The notes below the pieces were generated by a model, which was given only the letters and a program-made list of their open reading frames with translations, was not told where the DNA came from and made no database searches. Below, piece after piece: positions 1 through 8,651 of a DNA stretch of 64,000 bases. The stretch comes from Bacteroidota bacterium. GTDB lineage: Bacteria > Bacteroidota > Bacteroidia > 2-12-FULL-35-15. Within the stretch, counting starts at the first letter, position 1, and every line of letters starts with the position of its first letter. Made by a program: the position numbers and the translations under genes. Location of the stretch: the NCBI GenBank assembly GCA_005772895.1, contig SXIH01000004.1:1-64000 (forward strand). Direction: 5' to 3'.

Positions 1-1
1 G

Positions 2-2239
2 GTATTGGATACAGGTTCTCACAAACTTTTTTGTGTTTTTATTGGATCTGTGAATGATACATTTTCTGTGCAAATTAATTCAAATGTTATAACGGAAAAA
101 AACATTACTCTTGTTTCAGAAGCTAAATTTTTACAAACCATTGTTGTTTCTTCAGGAAAATTTGATCAGAAATTGGAAGAGATGACGGTTTCGATGGAGG
201 TAATCAAACCAACCCTTATCAATAGTAAAAATACAACAAGTATTGAAACAGCGTTAGAACAAGTTCCTGGTTTAACTATTATTGACAATGATCCACAGAT
301 TCGTGGAGGAAGTGGATTTACGTTTGGAGTGGGAAGCAGGGTAGCTGTTGTGGTTGATGGAATACCTTTGTTGAGTGGTGATGCTGGTCGTCCTGAATGG
401 AATTATATTCCTGTTGAGAATATAGAACAAGTAGAAATTATTAAAGGTGCTTCGTCAGTTCTATACGGCTCTTCTGCTTTGAGCGGTGTTATTAATGTGA
501 GAAGCGCTTATCCAAGGTCTGTTCCTAAAACAATAATTAATTATTCTGTCGGGAATTATAGTTTACCTCAATCACCAGCAGAAAATTGGTATAACGAATC
601 TATACCAGGATTCACAAATCTTAATTTCATGCATTCACGCATCGTAAAAAAGAATCTGGATTTTGTGATAGGAGGAAACATGAATGTGGATCAGGGATAT
701 ATTGGTCCACCACCACCTCAAACTCCTGTGCCTGATTTTGCGAAACCCGAAATTGATACGGTCTATACTTTTTCAAATAAGGATATGCAAAAAATTAGAG
801 GTAGGATAAATGTGAATTTACGTTATCGCTCAAAAAAAATTCCAGGATTAAGTTTTGGAATAAACAGCAATGCAATGTTGAATAAAACAAACATGGTGTT
901 TGCATGGTTCAACGATTCTGCAGGACTTTACAAAGGATTTCCTGGAGCAGTATTTTTAGAAGATCAAACTTTATATAACATCGATCCTTTTATCCGACTG
1001 GTAAAAGCAAATGGAATTACGCATAGTTTAGTAACCCGTATTTTTCGTTCGAATAATATTATTACTGGAAACCAATCTAATAGTGGAACAATGTGTTATG
1101 GCGAATACCAGCTTCAGCGTATTTTTAAAAACCTTGATTTTACATTTACCGGTGGAGTAGTTGGTAACCTCTCACAAACAAAAGCAGCGATTTATACTTC
1201 GGCAGGATCGCCAGAAAATAAAATTGTAAATGCAAGTGGTTATATTCAAATCGATAAAAAGTTTTGGAGCATATTGAACGTCTCCGGTGGTTTCCGTTAC
1301 GAATATTTTAAGATGAATAATCTGAATAGTGTGGTTGCCCCAATATATAGAGTAGGAGCAAGTTTACAAGTTTTGAAATATACTTATGTGAGAAGTTCTT
1401 ATGGACAAGGGTTTCGTTATCCAACAATTACAGAACGCTATATCAAAACAAAAGCAGGAATGTTCGGAGTATATCCAAATCCTGATTTAAAACCTGAACT
1501 CAGCACTAATTTTGAGGTCGGTTTAAAGCAAGCATATAAAATAGGTGGAGTTGCAGGTTATTTAGACATTGCAGGATTTTATCAGAAGTACCAGAATACA
1601 ATTGAATTCCTTTTTGGTCAATGGGATAGTACTTCAAGTTTTGATGCAGGATTTAAATTTCTGAACACAGGTGATTCGCGGATTCGTGGATTAGATGTTT
1701 CGTTGGTTGCTGGTACACCAGATGAAGAGAATAAAAAGTATGGTGTTACTGCTTTGATTGGATATACTTATATCGAACCTGTTTGTTTAACACCCGATAG
1801 TATATACGGACGAGATTATGCATTTGGAGGAGTTGGCCGACCTTTAAGTTATAAGAATAGCAGTATGGACACAACAGACAATGTTCTTAAATATCGATTC
1901 AAACACATGTTAAAAGCTGACTTGGAATTCAAAATCAAAAAATTTAACTTAGGATTTAGTTATCGCTATTATAGTAAAATGCAGAACATTGATAAAGCAC
2001 TTGAAGATATAGAAACATTAACATCCGCAGTTCCTTTTATTGATGATATTAAAGGAGTGCAATATTGGAAAACACATTACTACTCTGTTATTTTTGACGC
2101 AAGAGTTAGTTATCGTTTCAACAAAAAGATGAAACTTTCATTGGTGTGCAATAATGTTTTTAATGTTGATTATTCACTTCGCCCATTAAAAATAGAATCT
2201 CCAAGAACAACTGCTTTGCAATATGTTCTGACGTTTTAG
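2..2239 (+). CDS. TonB-dependent outer membrane receptor, 5' end outside window
   Basis: The frame is already open at base 2, so the N-terminus (signal peptide and most of a carboxypeptidase-regulatory-like domain) lies left of the window; the TTG at 5 is not a credible start. Visible order: end of the regulatory-like domain (up to about residue 45), a plug domain (about 60-170) with the typical segments VVVDGIPLLSGD and IEIIKG-like VEIIKGASSVLYGSSALSGV, then a long 22-strand-type beta barrel ending in an aromatic-rich C-terminus (ALQYVLTF). This architecture takes up siderophores, cobalamin, oligosaccharides or metals through the outer membrane using TonB energy; the substrate cannot be read from the sequence. 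No SusD partner follows; the next gene is convergent, 7 bases away. Confidence 0.93.
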   Translation, partial: VLDTGSHKLFCVFIGSVNDTFSVQINSNVITEKNITLVSEAKFLQTIVVSSGKFDQKLEEMTVSMEVIKPTLINSKNTTSIETALEQVPGLTIIDNDPQIRGGSGFTFGVGSRVAVVVDGIPLLSGDAGRPEWNYIPVENIEQVEIIKGASSVLYGSSALSGVINVRSAYPRSVPKTIINYSVGNYSLPQSPAENWYNESIPGFTNLNFMHSRIVKKNLDFVIGGNMNVDQGYIGPPPPQTPVPDFAKPEIDTVYTFSNKDMQKIRGRINVNLRYRSKKIPGLSFGINSNAMLNKTNMVFAWFNDSAGLYKGFPGAVFLEDQTLYNIDPFIRLVKANGITHSLVTRIFRSNNIITGNQSNSGTMCYGEYQLQRIFKNLDFTFTGGVVGNLSQTKAAIYTSAGSPENKIVNASGYIQIDKKFWSILNVSGGFRYEYFKMNNLNSVVAPIYRVGASLQVLKYTYVRSSYGQGFRYPTITERYIKTKAGMFGVYPNPDLKPELSTNFEVGLKQAYKIGGVAGYLDIAGFYQKYQNTIEFLFGQWDSTSSFDAGFKFLNTGDSRIRGLDVSLVAGTPDEENKKYGVTALIGYTYIEPVCLTPDSIYGRDYAFGGVGRPLSYKNSSMDTTDNVLKYRFKHMLKADLEFKIKKFNLGFSYRYYSKMQNIDKALEDIETLTSAVPFIDDIKGVQYWKTHYYSVIFDARVSYRFNKKMKLSLVCNNVFNVDYSLRPLKIESPRTTALQYVLTF

Positions 2240-2246
2240 AGAAAAA

Positions 2247-2537
2247 TCATTTCCCTTCTCTGTCTTTTAATTTTTGATATTCTTTCATAGTGTCGGTTTC
2301 TTTATCGCTATGATAAGCATTGTAATAGCCAAAAGCCAATCCAATACCCCAACCCAATGTACACCATATTGGCCAAGGAAAATTACTGTCACCTACTTCA
2401 TCAAAGTCGCTATGACCTTTTGTGAATATCCACATGCACCATAAAAAGCCATTTACAATAATGTAAGCAGCCAATTGTTTTTTAAATCCAGCACGCTTTT
2501 TAGCGATGCGCCATAATTGTTCGTCTCTGTTTTCCAT
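2247..2537 (-). CDS. 2TM domain protein
   Basis: A 96-residue protein with an N-terminal basic/amphipathic stretch (WRIAKKRAGFKKQLAAY), a first hydrophobic helix (about 21-38), a polar loop with FPWPIW, a second helix (about 55-72) and a charged C-terminus. This matches the 2TM family, common in Bacteroidota, which in other proteins is fused to histidine kinases or LytTR regulators and is thought to be a membrane sensor or anchor. It is the last gene of the minus-strand operon that starts with the TonB receptor at 6524; the 97-base gap to the regulator upstream is filled with TTAA-type short repeats. Function beyond membrane localisation is unknown. Confidence 0.8.
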   Translation of the reverse strand: MENRDEQLWRIAKKRAGFKKQLAAYIIVNGFLWCMWIFTKGHSDFDEVGDSNFPWPIWCTLGWGIGLAFGYYNAYHSDKETDTMKEYQKLKDREGK

Positions 2538-2633
2538 TTTTTGTTTTGAGTTAATTAAGTTAATTGGGTTGATTAGGTTAATTTAGGGAAAGTCTCATTC
2601 GACCATTTACCTTAATTAACTAGTTTACTATTT

Positions 2634-2921
2634 TTAATTCTTTTTAATATATGCTTGTATCGCTTCCACATATTCTTCAAATGCTTTTATTCCTTTTTTT
2701 GTAATGAGACAACTTGTTTGTGGGTAGTTGTCTTTAAATGTTTTTTTTACTGTAATGTAATCTGCCTCAGCTAATTTAGTAATCTGCACACTTAAATTAC
2801 CAGCAGTTGCTCCAGTTTTTTCTTTTAGAAAACTAAAATCCGCCTCCTTCACACTTATCAGTAAACTCATCACTGATAAGCGCAATTGTGAATGTAATAA
2901 TGGATCTAAGTCGTTAAACAT
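2634..2921 (-). CDS. Winged-helix transcriptional regulator (HTH_34/MarR-like)
   Basis: A 95-residue protein that is almost entirely one winged-helix domain: the segment LHSQLRLSVMSLLISVKEAD, a recognition region around GATAGNLSVQITKLAEADYI, then a wing and a C-terminal helix (FEEYVEAIQAYIKKN). This is the pattern of the HTH_34 winged helix DNA-binding family. There is no effector domain, so it probably responds to a partner, perhaps the membrane protein encoded immediately upstream in the same operon (84-base gap). Small regulators of this kind sit beside membrane proteins of unknown function in many Bacteroidota. Autoregulation of the operon is an inference. Confidence 0.85.
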   Translation of the reverse strand: MFNDLDPLLHSQLRLSVMSLLISVKEADFSFLKEKTGATAGNLSVQITKLAEADYITVKKTFKDNYPQTSCLITKKGIKAFEEYVEAIQAYIKKN

Positions 2922-2961
2922 GTGAGAGAATATATTTTTATTTTAAAAATATAATTCGAAC

Positions 2962-2987
2962 CATCCCGATGAAAAGCGGGATCTTCC
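2962..2987. repeat. Short palindrome, diverged copy of the CCCGTG repeat family
   Basis: Inverted repeat ATCCCG ... CGGGAT followed by CTTCC, in the gap between the regulator and the membrane protein gene. It resembles the perfect copies at 6645-6673 and 37161-37189 in its arms and flank but has a different loop. Confidence 0.55.
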
Positions 2988-3004
2988 AAATTTTAAATTT
3001 ATTT

Positions 3005-3580
3005 TTACTTTTTATTGTTTATTTGTAATAAATACCCAGGAATAATGTAACCACCAAAAACAGCAGTTGCAATAATCAGTAATTGATAAATTCCTTCAAT
3101 TTGAAAAGCAGCAATTGCACAAAGCCAGCAAAAAATTCCTCCTAAAATAAGCGGAGTAAATTTTAAAGCGCCTCCTGAAATAAAAAGACCGATTCCATAT
3201 AATGTCATAATTATCGGAAGAATCTGTGAGCTTCCCCATTGATGAAAAAACATGATTACCACCATTGCTGCACCAAAAGCAATCCACGTGTATTTTAAAA
3301 ATTCAGACACATTAGTTTTTACTTTTTCTTTTTTACCACGTTTTATAACATAGATAGCTGTAATGATTCCTCCAATTGGCATTAATATCCAAGGAATAGA
3401 ATTCCATTCTACTTCCATGTTTATTAGGATAAATTGACTGATGCTGGCAATAAATACCAACCATCCCCAAAGCAAGAAGACAAATGAATCAGATGTTACG
3501 TCATTTTTTGCTGATGCAATCATTTCATGAATGATTCTCAGGCTTTCTTCTTGTGTCAATTGTTTTTCTTCTTTTTCCAT
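3005..3580 (-). CDS. Multi-spanning membrane protein of unknown function
   Basis: 191 residues. A charged cytoplasmic N-terminus (MEKEEKQLTQEESLRIIHEMIASAKND) is followed by five or six hydrophobic segments (about 35-55, 62-80, 95-112, 118-136, 140-158 and 163-182). I do not recognise a catalytic motif. The N-terminal helix with SLRIIHEMI followed by membrane helices is typical of small Bacteroidota membrane proteins encoded next to HTH_34 regulators, as here. It lies between the TPR-like secreted protein and the winged-helix regulator in one operon, so a sensing or transport role tied to that regulator is possible. This is inference from context only. Confidence 0.75.
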   Translation of the reverse strand: MEKEEKQLTQEESLRIIHEMIASAKNDVTSDSFVFLLWGWLVFIASISQFILINMEVEWNSIPWILMPIGGIITAIYVIKRGKKEKVKTNVSEFLKYTWIAFGAAMVVIMFFHQWGSSQILPIIMTLYGIGLFISGGALKFTPLILGGIFCWLCAIAAFQIEGIYQLLIIATAVFGGYIIPGYLLQINNKK

Positions 3581-3650
3581 TTTGATTTGGTTAATTAATT
3601 CATTCGTTTATTGGTGACGATTCTCCAAACTCTAAACTCCCGACTCCGAA

Positions 3651-4301
3651 CTACTTCTTATCGCATTCTTTAATAAAATAATTGCATGAATTTTTTCCCC
3701 AATTTGGAGCAATTGTACTTGCCGGTTTGAATGTTTCATACATCTCTAAAGCTTTTTGAAAAACAGGTTTTGCTTTGTCTTTCCCACCACCAAACATTGC
3801 AGGTGTAAAATAATAAGCTGTTCCTTCTAAATAGTATGGACGAGGGTTTGTTTTATCCAATTCCTTAGCTTTTTCGCGCCATTCTCCTGATTCCATCCCG
3901 TATTTCTGTCCGCGTGTCATCGGATTTACACTGATACGTGCAGAAGCAATTTGTGCTCTTAAGGTGTAAATTTCAGAGTTGTTCGGACTAATCGAATCAG
4001 CAACTTTTATAAACTTATCAGCTCTGTCGCAATACGTATCTATTTCATCACCTTTAGTTGAATAAGTCATGTTTACATAACAATAAGCGGCATAGTAACT
4101 AGGAAGCCACTCTGCTTTTTCTGCACTTGCAATTCTTTCAAAAGTGTTTGCCAAATTTTGTAATTGTTTTCCATCACGTGTGGTATCCAATGCCGCCACA
4201 TTTTTTTCCATTGTAGCAATGTATTTTTTTTTGTCTTGAGCAGTAGCAAAAAGTGTTACACTTAATAATACTAAAGCTGATAATAATTTTTTCATTTTCA
4301 T
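3651..4301 (-). CDS. Secreted/periplasmic TPR-like protein
   Basis: 216 residues with a clear signal peptide (MKMKKLLSALVLLSVTLFATAQ, cleaved after about residue 21). The mature part is helical and TPR-like: segments around AALDTTRDGKQLQNLANTFE, AEWLPSYYAAYCYVNM, DRADKFIKVADSISPNNSEI and a conserved RISVNPMTRGQKYG stretch, ending in GKDKAKPVFQKALEMYETFK. Proteins of this length encoded directly after TonB receptors are frequent in Bacteroidota but their job is not established. Here the start lies 63 bases after the receptor stop; the gap carries repeated GTAGACA-type words in the sense orientation. It probably acts in the periplasm with the receptor at 4365-6524. Confidence 0.8.
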   Translation of the reverse strand: MKMKKLLSALVLLSVTLFATAQDKKKYIATMEKNVAALDTTRDGKQLQNLANTFERIASAEKAEWLPSYYAAYCYVNMTYSTKGDEIDTYCDRADKFIKVADSISPNNSEIYTLRAQIASARISVNPMTRGQKYGMESGEWREKAKELDKTNPRPYYLEGTAYYFTPAMFGGGKDKAKPVFQKALEMYETFKPASTIAPNWGKNSCNYFIKECDKK

Positions 4302-4364
4302 TTTTTTAATTGTTTATTTATTTTTTAATTGTCTATTGTCTACTGATTTATTTGTCTACTGTTT
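4302..4364 (-). repeat. Word array (GTAGACAATAGACAA type) in the leader of the TPR-like gene
   Basis: Read on the minus strand, this spacer contains AACAGTAGACAAATAAA and CAGTAGACAATAGACAA, then an A-rich run to the start codon. The same words, in the same orientation relative to the downstream gene, occur upstream of rpmF (45743-46047) and accB (48259-48499). Confidence 0.6.
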
Positions 4365-6524
4365 CTAATTATTATTCTCAATCACTTCCTTAGAACGATT
4401 TTGTCCGAATGATAAAAACAATCCTACAAAGAAAAATCTTTTAGCCGGTGGTGTTACTGCTGCACTTCTTTGTAAATCGTAAGAATAGCGGTATCCAAAA
4501 ATTTGGTCGTTTCCTATCACGTTTGTCACAGAAAATGCCAATACTGCAAAACAATTTTTTACCTGACGTAAATATGCGCCATTGATTCCCAATGAATGGT
4601 AATCGATAGTTCTGTCACTCATAAAATCAGGATTGTTTGGATTATAGTATGGTCTTCCACTCGCATACGTGTAAGTGAATCCAGAACTAAGATTTAATTT
4701 TTCAAAGAATTTTTTAAATACCAGGGACGCTGTATGAGTAGCAGCAAATGGCGGAGTCACTTCTTTCGGATAAGTTTGATATTTACGTTTTGTTTCTATA
4801 TAGGTATAGGAAATCCAATAGTCGACTCCGTCAATGGTTTTTTTATCTCTCCAAAAAATATCCAATCCTTGCGCATAACCAAATCCACTATTTGTTGAAT
4901 CAATTAAGTTGGTAAGGTTATCATATTTTTTATAATACACTTCTGCACGTAATGTATGCAAATCATCTACTCGTTGAATGTTTGCTATGTAATGTGTTGC
5001 TTTGTTGTAACCCGGAATTTTTGTGTAAAATAAATATTCTCTGTCAGGTTTTTGATAAAACTGCCCATACGCAAATGAAATTTGACTTTTATCTCCAAGC
5101 TTGTATGCAACCGAGGTGCGTGGTGAAATAACATATTCTTTTTCTATTGTTGTATGCTCACCTCTTGCTCCTGCACGCCAAACTAATTTCGGAGTTAAAT
5201 AAATATCTGCTTCAATAAATTGAGCTGAGTAATTATCATAAATGCTGTTTTTAACATGGTAGTTATAACCATATTTTGCTCCGTCAACTTTCACTTCATC
5301 AAAAGTATATTGATATTCTCCTCCAAAACGAATGATGGATAGCTTTCCAATTCCTCTTGTGAAAACCAATCTTCCTTGTGTCATATCGCTTTGTGAACGG
5401 ATTGAATCAGTCCAGGTTTTTATATTGTCTACGTTTGTACTGTAGGATGCTCCTATATTCATCATCCATTTTTCACCCAATCGTTCTTTGTAGGTAAGAT
5501 TTGTATACACATCCGAATTGTTTAATTCGAATAAATTTTTAAATCCATTTGTGCTATCAATGCTTGCTGTTTTTATTCCAAGATCTGAAAGATTAAAATA
5601 TCCGTAAAATTTTAACATTCCGCTAGGAGAAGTTTTTTTACGGAAGTTTACAGATCCACCTGAAAATTGAGGAGCACGAGTATATTCAGGAGTTTGTTTT
5701 ACTAATTTAAAATATGGAAGCAGATTCGCATAGTTTAGATCAAATCCTGCGCTTGCATTTTTTTCTTTCCATAATTTATTATAACCGCCACCAATTCCTA
5801 CAGATGAAATAGCTAAAGTGGAAGATGTTTGTCCGGGCAAATCCTGTGTTTCCAAAGCTAATACCGATGACATTCCTTGTCCGTATTGTGCTGAATAACC
5901 ACCAGTACTAAAAATAGTTCCTTTAAATAAGAAAGGGGAGAAGCGACCTCGGGAAGCAATATCAGGAGCAGAACTGAAGAATGGTTTGTTCACCATCATT
6001 CCATCAATAATAGTTTTTGTTTCACTTCCATCACCACCTCTTACAAATAATCCTTCTGATTCTCCAATTTGTTGTGCACCCGGTAATGTTTTTAATGCTC
6101 CTACAATATCACCTTGTGCTCCGGCAGTTGTAACAATGTCAAGTGGTTTTAGTACTGTTGTTTTTCTTTCATCACTTGCTTCAATTGTTCCAGCAGAAAT
6201 TGTTACAACTTTTAATTCATTCAGTGATTCTTTCATGCTTGTATTAAAAGTAAAATCACTGCTGGTTAATTTTACTTTCTTTTCTATTTGCTCAAATCCA
6301 ATAAAGCTGCAAACTATTATAACATCTCCAGTATCGGCAGCTGTAAAAGAAAAGTTTCCATTTGCATCAGTAGAGGCGCCATCATAGGTATCTTTTATAA
6401 AAACATTGACTCCTGGAAGGGGTTGTTTCTTCTGATCAAGGATTTTCCCTGAAACCTTGGTTTGAGCCAAAATTCCTTGAGAACTCAATAAAATCAATAC
6501 ATAAAGGGTAAGAATTCGTTTCAT
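4365..6524 (-). CDS. TonB-dependent receptor with N-terminal CarboxypepD_reg-like domain
   Basis: 719 residues from the ATG at 6524, chosen because MKRILTLYVLILLSSQGILA is a good signal peptide and because a likely promoter overlaps the more upstream ATG at 6554. Domains: carboxypeptidase-regulatory-like domain (about 22-100; GKILDQKKQPLPGVNVFIKD), plug (about 115-225; LFVRGGDGSETKTIIDGMMV) and beta barrel to the C-terminus. The plug is of the short form seen in Bacteroidota receptors not paired with SusD. The substrate is unknown. It heads a five-gene operon continuing with a TPR-like secreted protein, a membrane protein, a winged-helix regulator and a 2TM protein, which suggests a regulated uptake unit. 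Confidence 0.92.
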   Translation of the reverse strand: MKRILTLYVLILLSSQGILAQTKVSGKILDQKKQPLPGVNVFIKDTYDGASTDANGNFSFTAADTGDVIIVCSFIGFEQIEKKVKLTSSDFTFNTSMKESLNELKVVTISAGTIEASDERKTTVLKPLDIVTTAGAQGDIVGALKTLPGAQQIGESEGLFVRGGDGSETKTIIDGMMVNKPFFSSAPDIASRGRFSPFLFKGTIFSTGGYSAQYGQGMSSVLALETQDLPGQTSSTLAISSVGIGGGYNKLWKEKNASAGFDLNYANLLPYFKLVKQTPEYTRAPQFSGGSVNFRKKTSPSGMLKFYGYFNLSDLGIKTASIDSTNGFKNLFELNNSDVYTNLTYKERLGEKWMMNIGASYSTNVDNIKTWTDSIRSQSDMTQGRLVFTRGIGKLSIIRFGGEYQYTFDEVKVDGAKYGYNYHVKNSIYDNYSAQFIEADIYLTPKLVWRAGARGEHTTIEKEYVISPRTSVAYKLGDKSQISFAYGQFYQKPDREYLFYTKIPGYNKATHYIANIQRVDDLHTLRAEVYYKKYDNLTNLIDSTNSGFGYAQGLDIFWRDKKTIDGVDYWISYTYIETKRKYQTYPKEVTPPFAATHTASLVFKKFFEKLNLSSGFTYTYASGRPYYNPNNPDFMSDRTIDYHSLGINGAYLRQVKNCFAVLAFSVTNVIGNDQIFGYRYSYDLQRSAAVTPPAKRFFFVGLFLSFGQNRSKEVIENNN

Positions 6525-6551
6525 AAATTGCTTAATCTTGTAATTATGGCA

Positions 6552-6582
6552 CAAATATAAAGTAGTTTATGTTATAAACCAA
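6552..6582 (-). promoter_or_regulatory. Bacteroidota-type promoter of the TonB receptor operon
   Basis: On the minus strand TTG (6582-6580), a 20-base spacer, then TATATTTG (6559-6552), matching the phylum's -33 TTG / -7 TAnnTTTG consensus. Transcription would begin near 6546, about 22 bases before the start codon at 6524. Confidence 0.65.
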
Positions 6583-6644
6583 AAATATTTTTAATTATTT
6601 TCATTTTTATAGAAATATCAAACGGAGAACTCTACATCGCAACT

Positions 6645-6673
6645 GTCATCCCGTGCCACGACACGGGATCTCC
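6645..6673. repeat. 29-base palindromic repeat, family 1
   Basis: Inverted repeat with arms ATCCCGTG / CACGGGAT around CCACGA. The identical 29 bases occur in reverse orientation at 37161-37189, and a diverged copy is at 2962-2987. All lie between genes. Confidence 0.8.
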
Positions 6674-6779
6674 CCATTAGAAAGAGAGGCAAACTTCCGA
6701 ATGAGATTTAGTATCAAAAATTTTAGTATTTTTAATAAACCAAACCCACAATATTAATTAAGAATACCAGTTTTTCATT

Positions 6780-6998
6780 ATGAAACGATTCCTCTCTTTA
6801 CCCCGAATAAGCTTAATCCGTTTAGGTTTAATAGTTGTTTTATGTACAATTATGGTTGCAGATTCAGGTTGCCAGCAGTCAAAACCTGGTTGTGGAAATA
6901 AACGTGACCATAGAAGAAGAAAGAAGAGTGTGAAGAAATTTGCTCCGAGTATGAGTTATATAATTAGTTCGAAATCAACTGGCCGATTATATTCTTAA
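6780..6998 (+). CDS. Small basic lipoprotein-like protein
   Basis: 72 residues. A hydrophobic stretch (LIRLGLIVVLCTIMVADSGC) ends in a Cys that could be a lipobox cysteine. It is followed by a Cys/basic segment (PGCGNKRDHRRRKKSVKKF) and a tail of APSMSYI. Small proteins with a cysteine-rich hydrophobic leader and a run of basic residues are common and unnamed in Bacteroidota. It is a free-standing gene, divergent from the receptor operon and convergent with the lipoprotein gene at 7009. Whether it is lipidated or stays in the membrane by its hydrophobic helix is unclear. Confidence 0.5.
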   Translation: MKRFLSLPRISLIRLGLIVVLCTIMVADSGCQQSKPGCGNKRDHRRRKKSVKKFAPSMSYIISSKSTGRLYS

Positions 6999-7008
6999 TT
7001 GCTTTTGT

Positions 7009-7674
7009 TTATTGAACAATATTATATCGAATTAAATTCCAAATTTTATTGCTATCTAATTTTTCTTTTCTAATAATACCAATGTTTTTTGCAATGTAGA
7101 AATTGGTTGGACTCTCGTATTCTGAGGCATTCTTATCATCATAAAATTTAGCAACATTGCTGTAATTCTGGCCTGCAATATTAATATCATCGTAAAAATC
7201 TTTGTAATATGTACCTCCAGAGCCAAGATACCAATATAGAACGTCCCCATTTACAAATCTGTTTGACATTAAAAATGTTTCACCAACATAATCAGTTGGT
7301 TTATTTCTCATTCTAACTACTCCAACTTCACCAGTAGAAAGACTGTAATTCCCCATTGAGATACTATAATGATAATGGTATGTGTCATAATAGCTAAGCG
7401 CTATGAAATTATAAAACATATAATTCCCATCAGCTTGAACTGCTCCAGATTGATAATAAGAATAAGATGTATCGGTATAAACATAAACACTGTCTTCAAC
7501 TCCAGAAGTGCTATCCTGATATATCCAGTAGGTTCCAGTTTTAAAATATGAATACGAAGCCAAATTTTGTGGCGTATAACCTTGTCCAGAAGGTTGAGGG
7601 TTAATATCCGGGTCTTTTTTACAACATGTAAAAAAGATTCCCATTAACACACTTAAGAATATAATTTTTTTCAT
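7009..7674 (-). CDS. Putative lipoprotein of unknown function
   Basis: 221 residues from ATG 7674. An upstream in-frame ATG at 7725 would add 17 residues before the signal peptide and is unlikely. MKKIIFLSVLMGIFFTCCKKDPD looks like a lipoprotein signal with the lipidated Cys at about 17-18. The mature protein is Tyr/Ser rich (SYFKTGTYWIYQDSTSG, DTSYSYYQSGAVQADG) and has no catalytic motif I recognise. The layout (lipid anchor, YW-rich opening segment, beta-rich body) is a common surface or periplasmic lipoprotein type in Bacteroidota. The region just upstream is a partial direct repeat of sequence 416 bases further on. Confidence 0.65.
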   Translation of the reverse strand: MKKIIFLSVLMGIFFTCCKKDPDINPQPSGQGYTPQNLASYSYFKTGTYWIYQDSTSGVEDSVYVYTDTSYSYYQSGAVQADGNYMFYNFIALSYYDTYHYHYSISMGNYSLSTGEVGVVRMRNKPTDYVGETFLMSNRFVNGDVLYWYLGSGGTYYKDFYDDINIAGQNYSNVAKFYDDKNASEYESPTNFYIAKNIGIIRKEKLDSNKIWNLIRYNIVQ

Positions 7675-7680
7675 TTGAAA

Positions 7681-8198
7681 TAATGTTTGTTCTACTAATA
7701 TAATCAAACTGTAATCAAAAAGCAATTATTAATGAGTAGAACCATCAATCCTGAACAAGTGATTTCTTGATAATAGAGTTTATACAGAATATGTTTAAAT
7801 GTCATGAAGTATAATCTTTAATTTAAGGTTATGTAAACTACAATAATCCTTTTATTAATTTTCCACTCTTAATTTCCTATTCGGTATATTCTCTAAGTAT
7901 GGCAAAATTAAAGTATAAAAAACAACAATCAATCAAGTAATAAACGTAATTCACTAAGACTTTTATGGTATTTCTATAGTATAACTCAAATTTTTATTTT
8001 TATATAACAACATAAGCCAATACCATCATTTGATCTTGGCTTTCTTCGTTTCTAATAAATGTGTTCCTAGTATAGGACTGTAAAAGTAAAAATTTGTAAT
8101 GTTTGTTCTACTAGTTATTATCAAACTATAATAAAAAAGTAATTAATATAAAGTAAAACTATTCATCCTGTCAGCAATTTTTTTGATAATGTTATAAC
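7681..8198. repeat. Diverged direct repeat of a 5' leader (copies 7681-7784 and 8097-8198)
   Basis: Both copies begin TAATGTTTGTTCTACTA and then run in parallel (AATCAAACTGTAATCAAAAA versus ATCAAACTATAATAAAAAA; CATCAATCCTG versus TATTCATCCTG; TTGATAATA versus TTGATAATG), offset by 416 bases. Copy one is the leader of the lipoprotein gene at 7009-7674; the second copy has no gene downstream of it. Confidence 0.75.
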
Positions 8199-8651
8199 TT
8201 AAATAATTCCCATGCAATAGCTTTATGAAAATAAATAAATAGGATTTTAGCTAAAAAATTAAATTTAATTTTTTCAAAGGTCTCGACTTTTTTTGATAAA
8301 CAAATGGACAGATAGAACTCCCATGTAACATTCTGAAAAGGCTTGATTGTAAAGCAATAAAATAAATTTTATGCCCTTTTCTTACATAGTGTGTAATTGA
8401 TTTTAAGAAGGTCGCATTTCTCGTTCATTAAATATCACATTCGATTCATACAGTTAATATAAAAGTACATTAATTACAAGGCAAACTTATAGAAGAGTTT
8501 CTTCTCTCACAAACCAAAATGTTGGAATTATTATGTTTTGAAAACGATAAATTTGTAAATGGAATTCAATCTATCTTTGAGTAGTGCATAAAGCAAATTT
8601 GAATAAATTTTATCCAACAAAAAACCCAAACATTTCTGTTTGGGTTTCTCA
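7726..8651. other. Gene-free AT-rich stretch
   Basis: About 0.9 kb without a convincing open frame on either strand, and no tRNA-like or other RNA structure that I can recognise. It contains most of a diverged direct repeat (7681-7784 and 8097-8198) and the terminator of the porE-like operon at 8622-8648. Confidence 0.6.
8622..8648 (-). terminator. Intrinsic terminator of the surface-protein/porP/porE operon
   Basis: Perfect 11-base stem AAACCCAAACA / TGTTTGGGTTT with a four-base loop, followed on the minus strand by a T-rich run. It sits directly after the stop codon of the OmpA gene. Confidence 0.85.

Noticed and set aside
5986-6387. A 133-codon open frame opposite the TonB receptor
   Set aside because: It is antisense to the conserved plug domain and has no recognisable sequence.
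7726-8651. Hidden tRNA or small RNA gene in the 0.9 kb gap
   Set aside because: No cloverleaf, no conserved T-arm TTCGA motif and no convincing structured region apart from the terminator.
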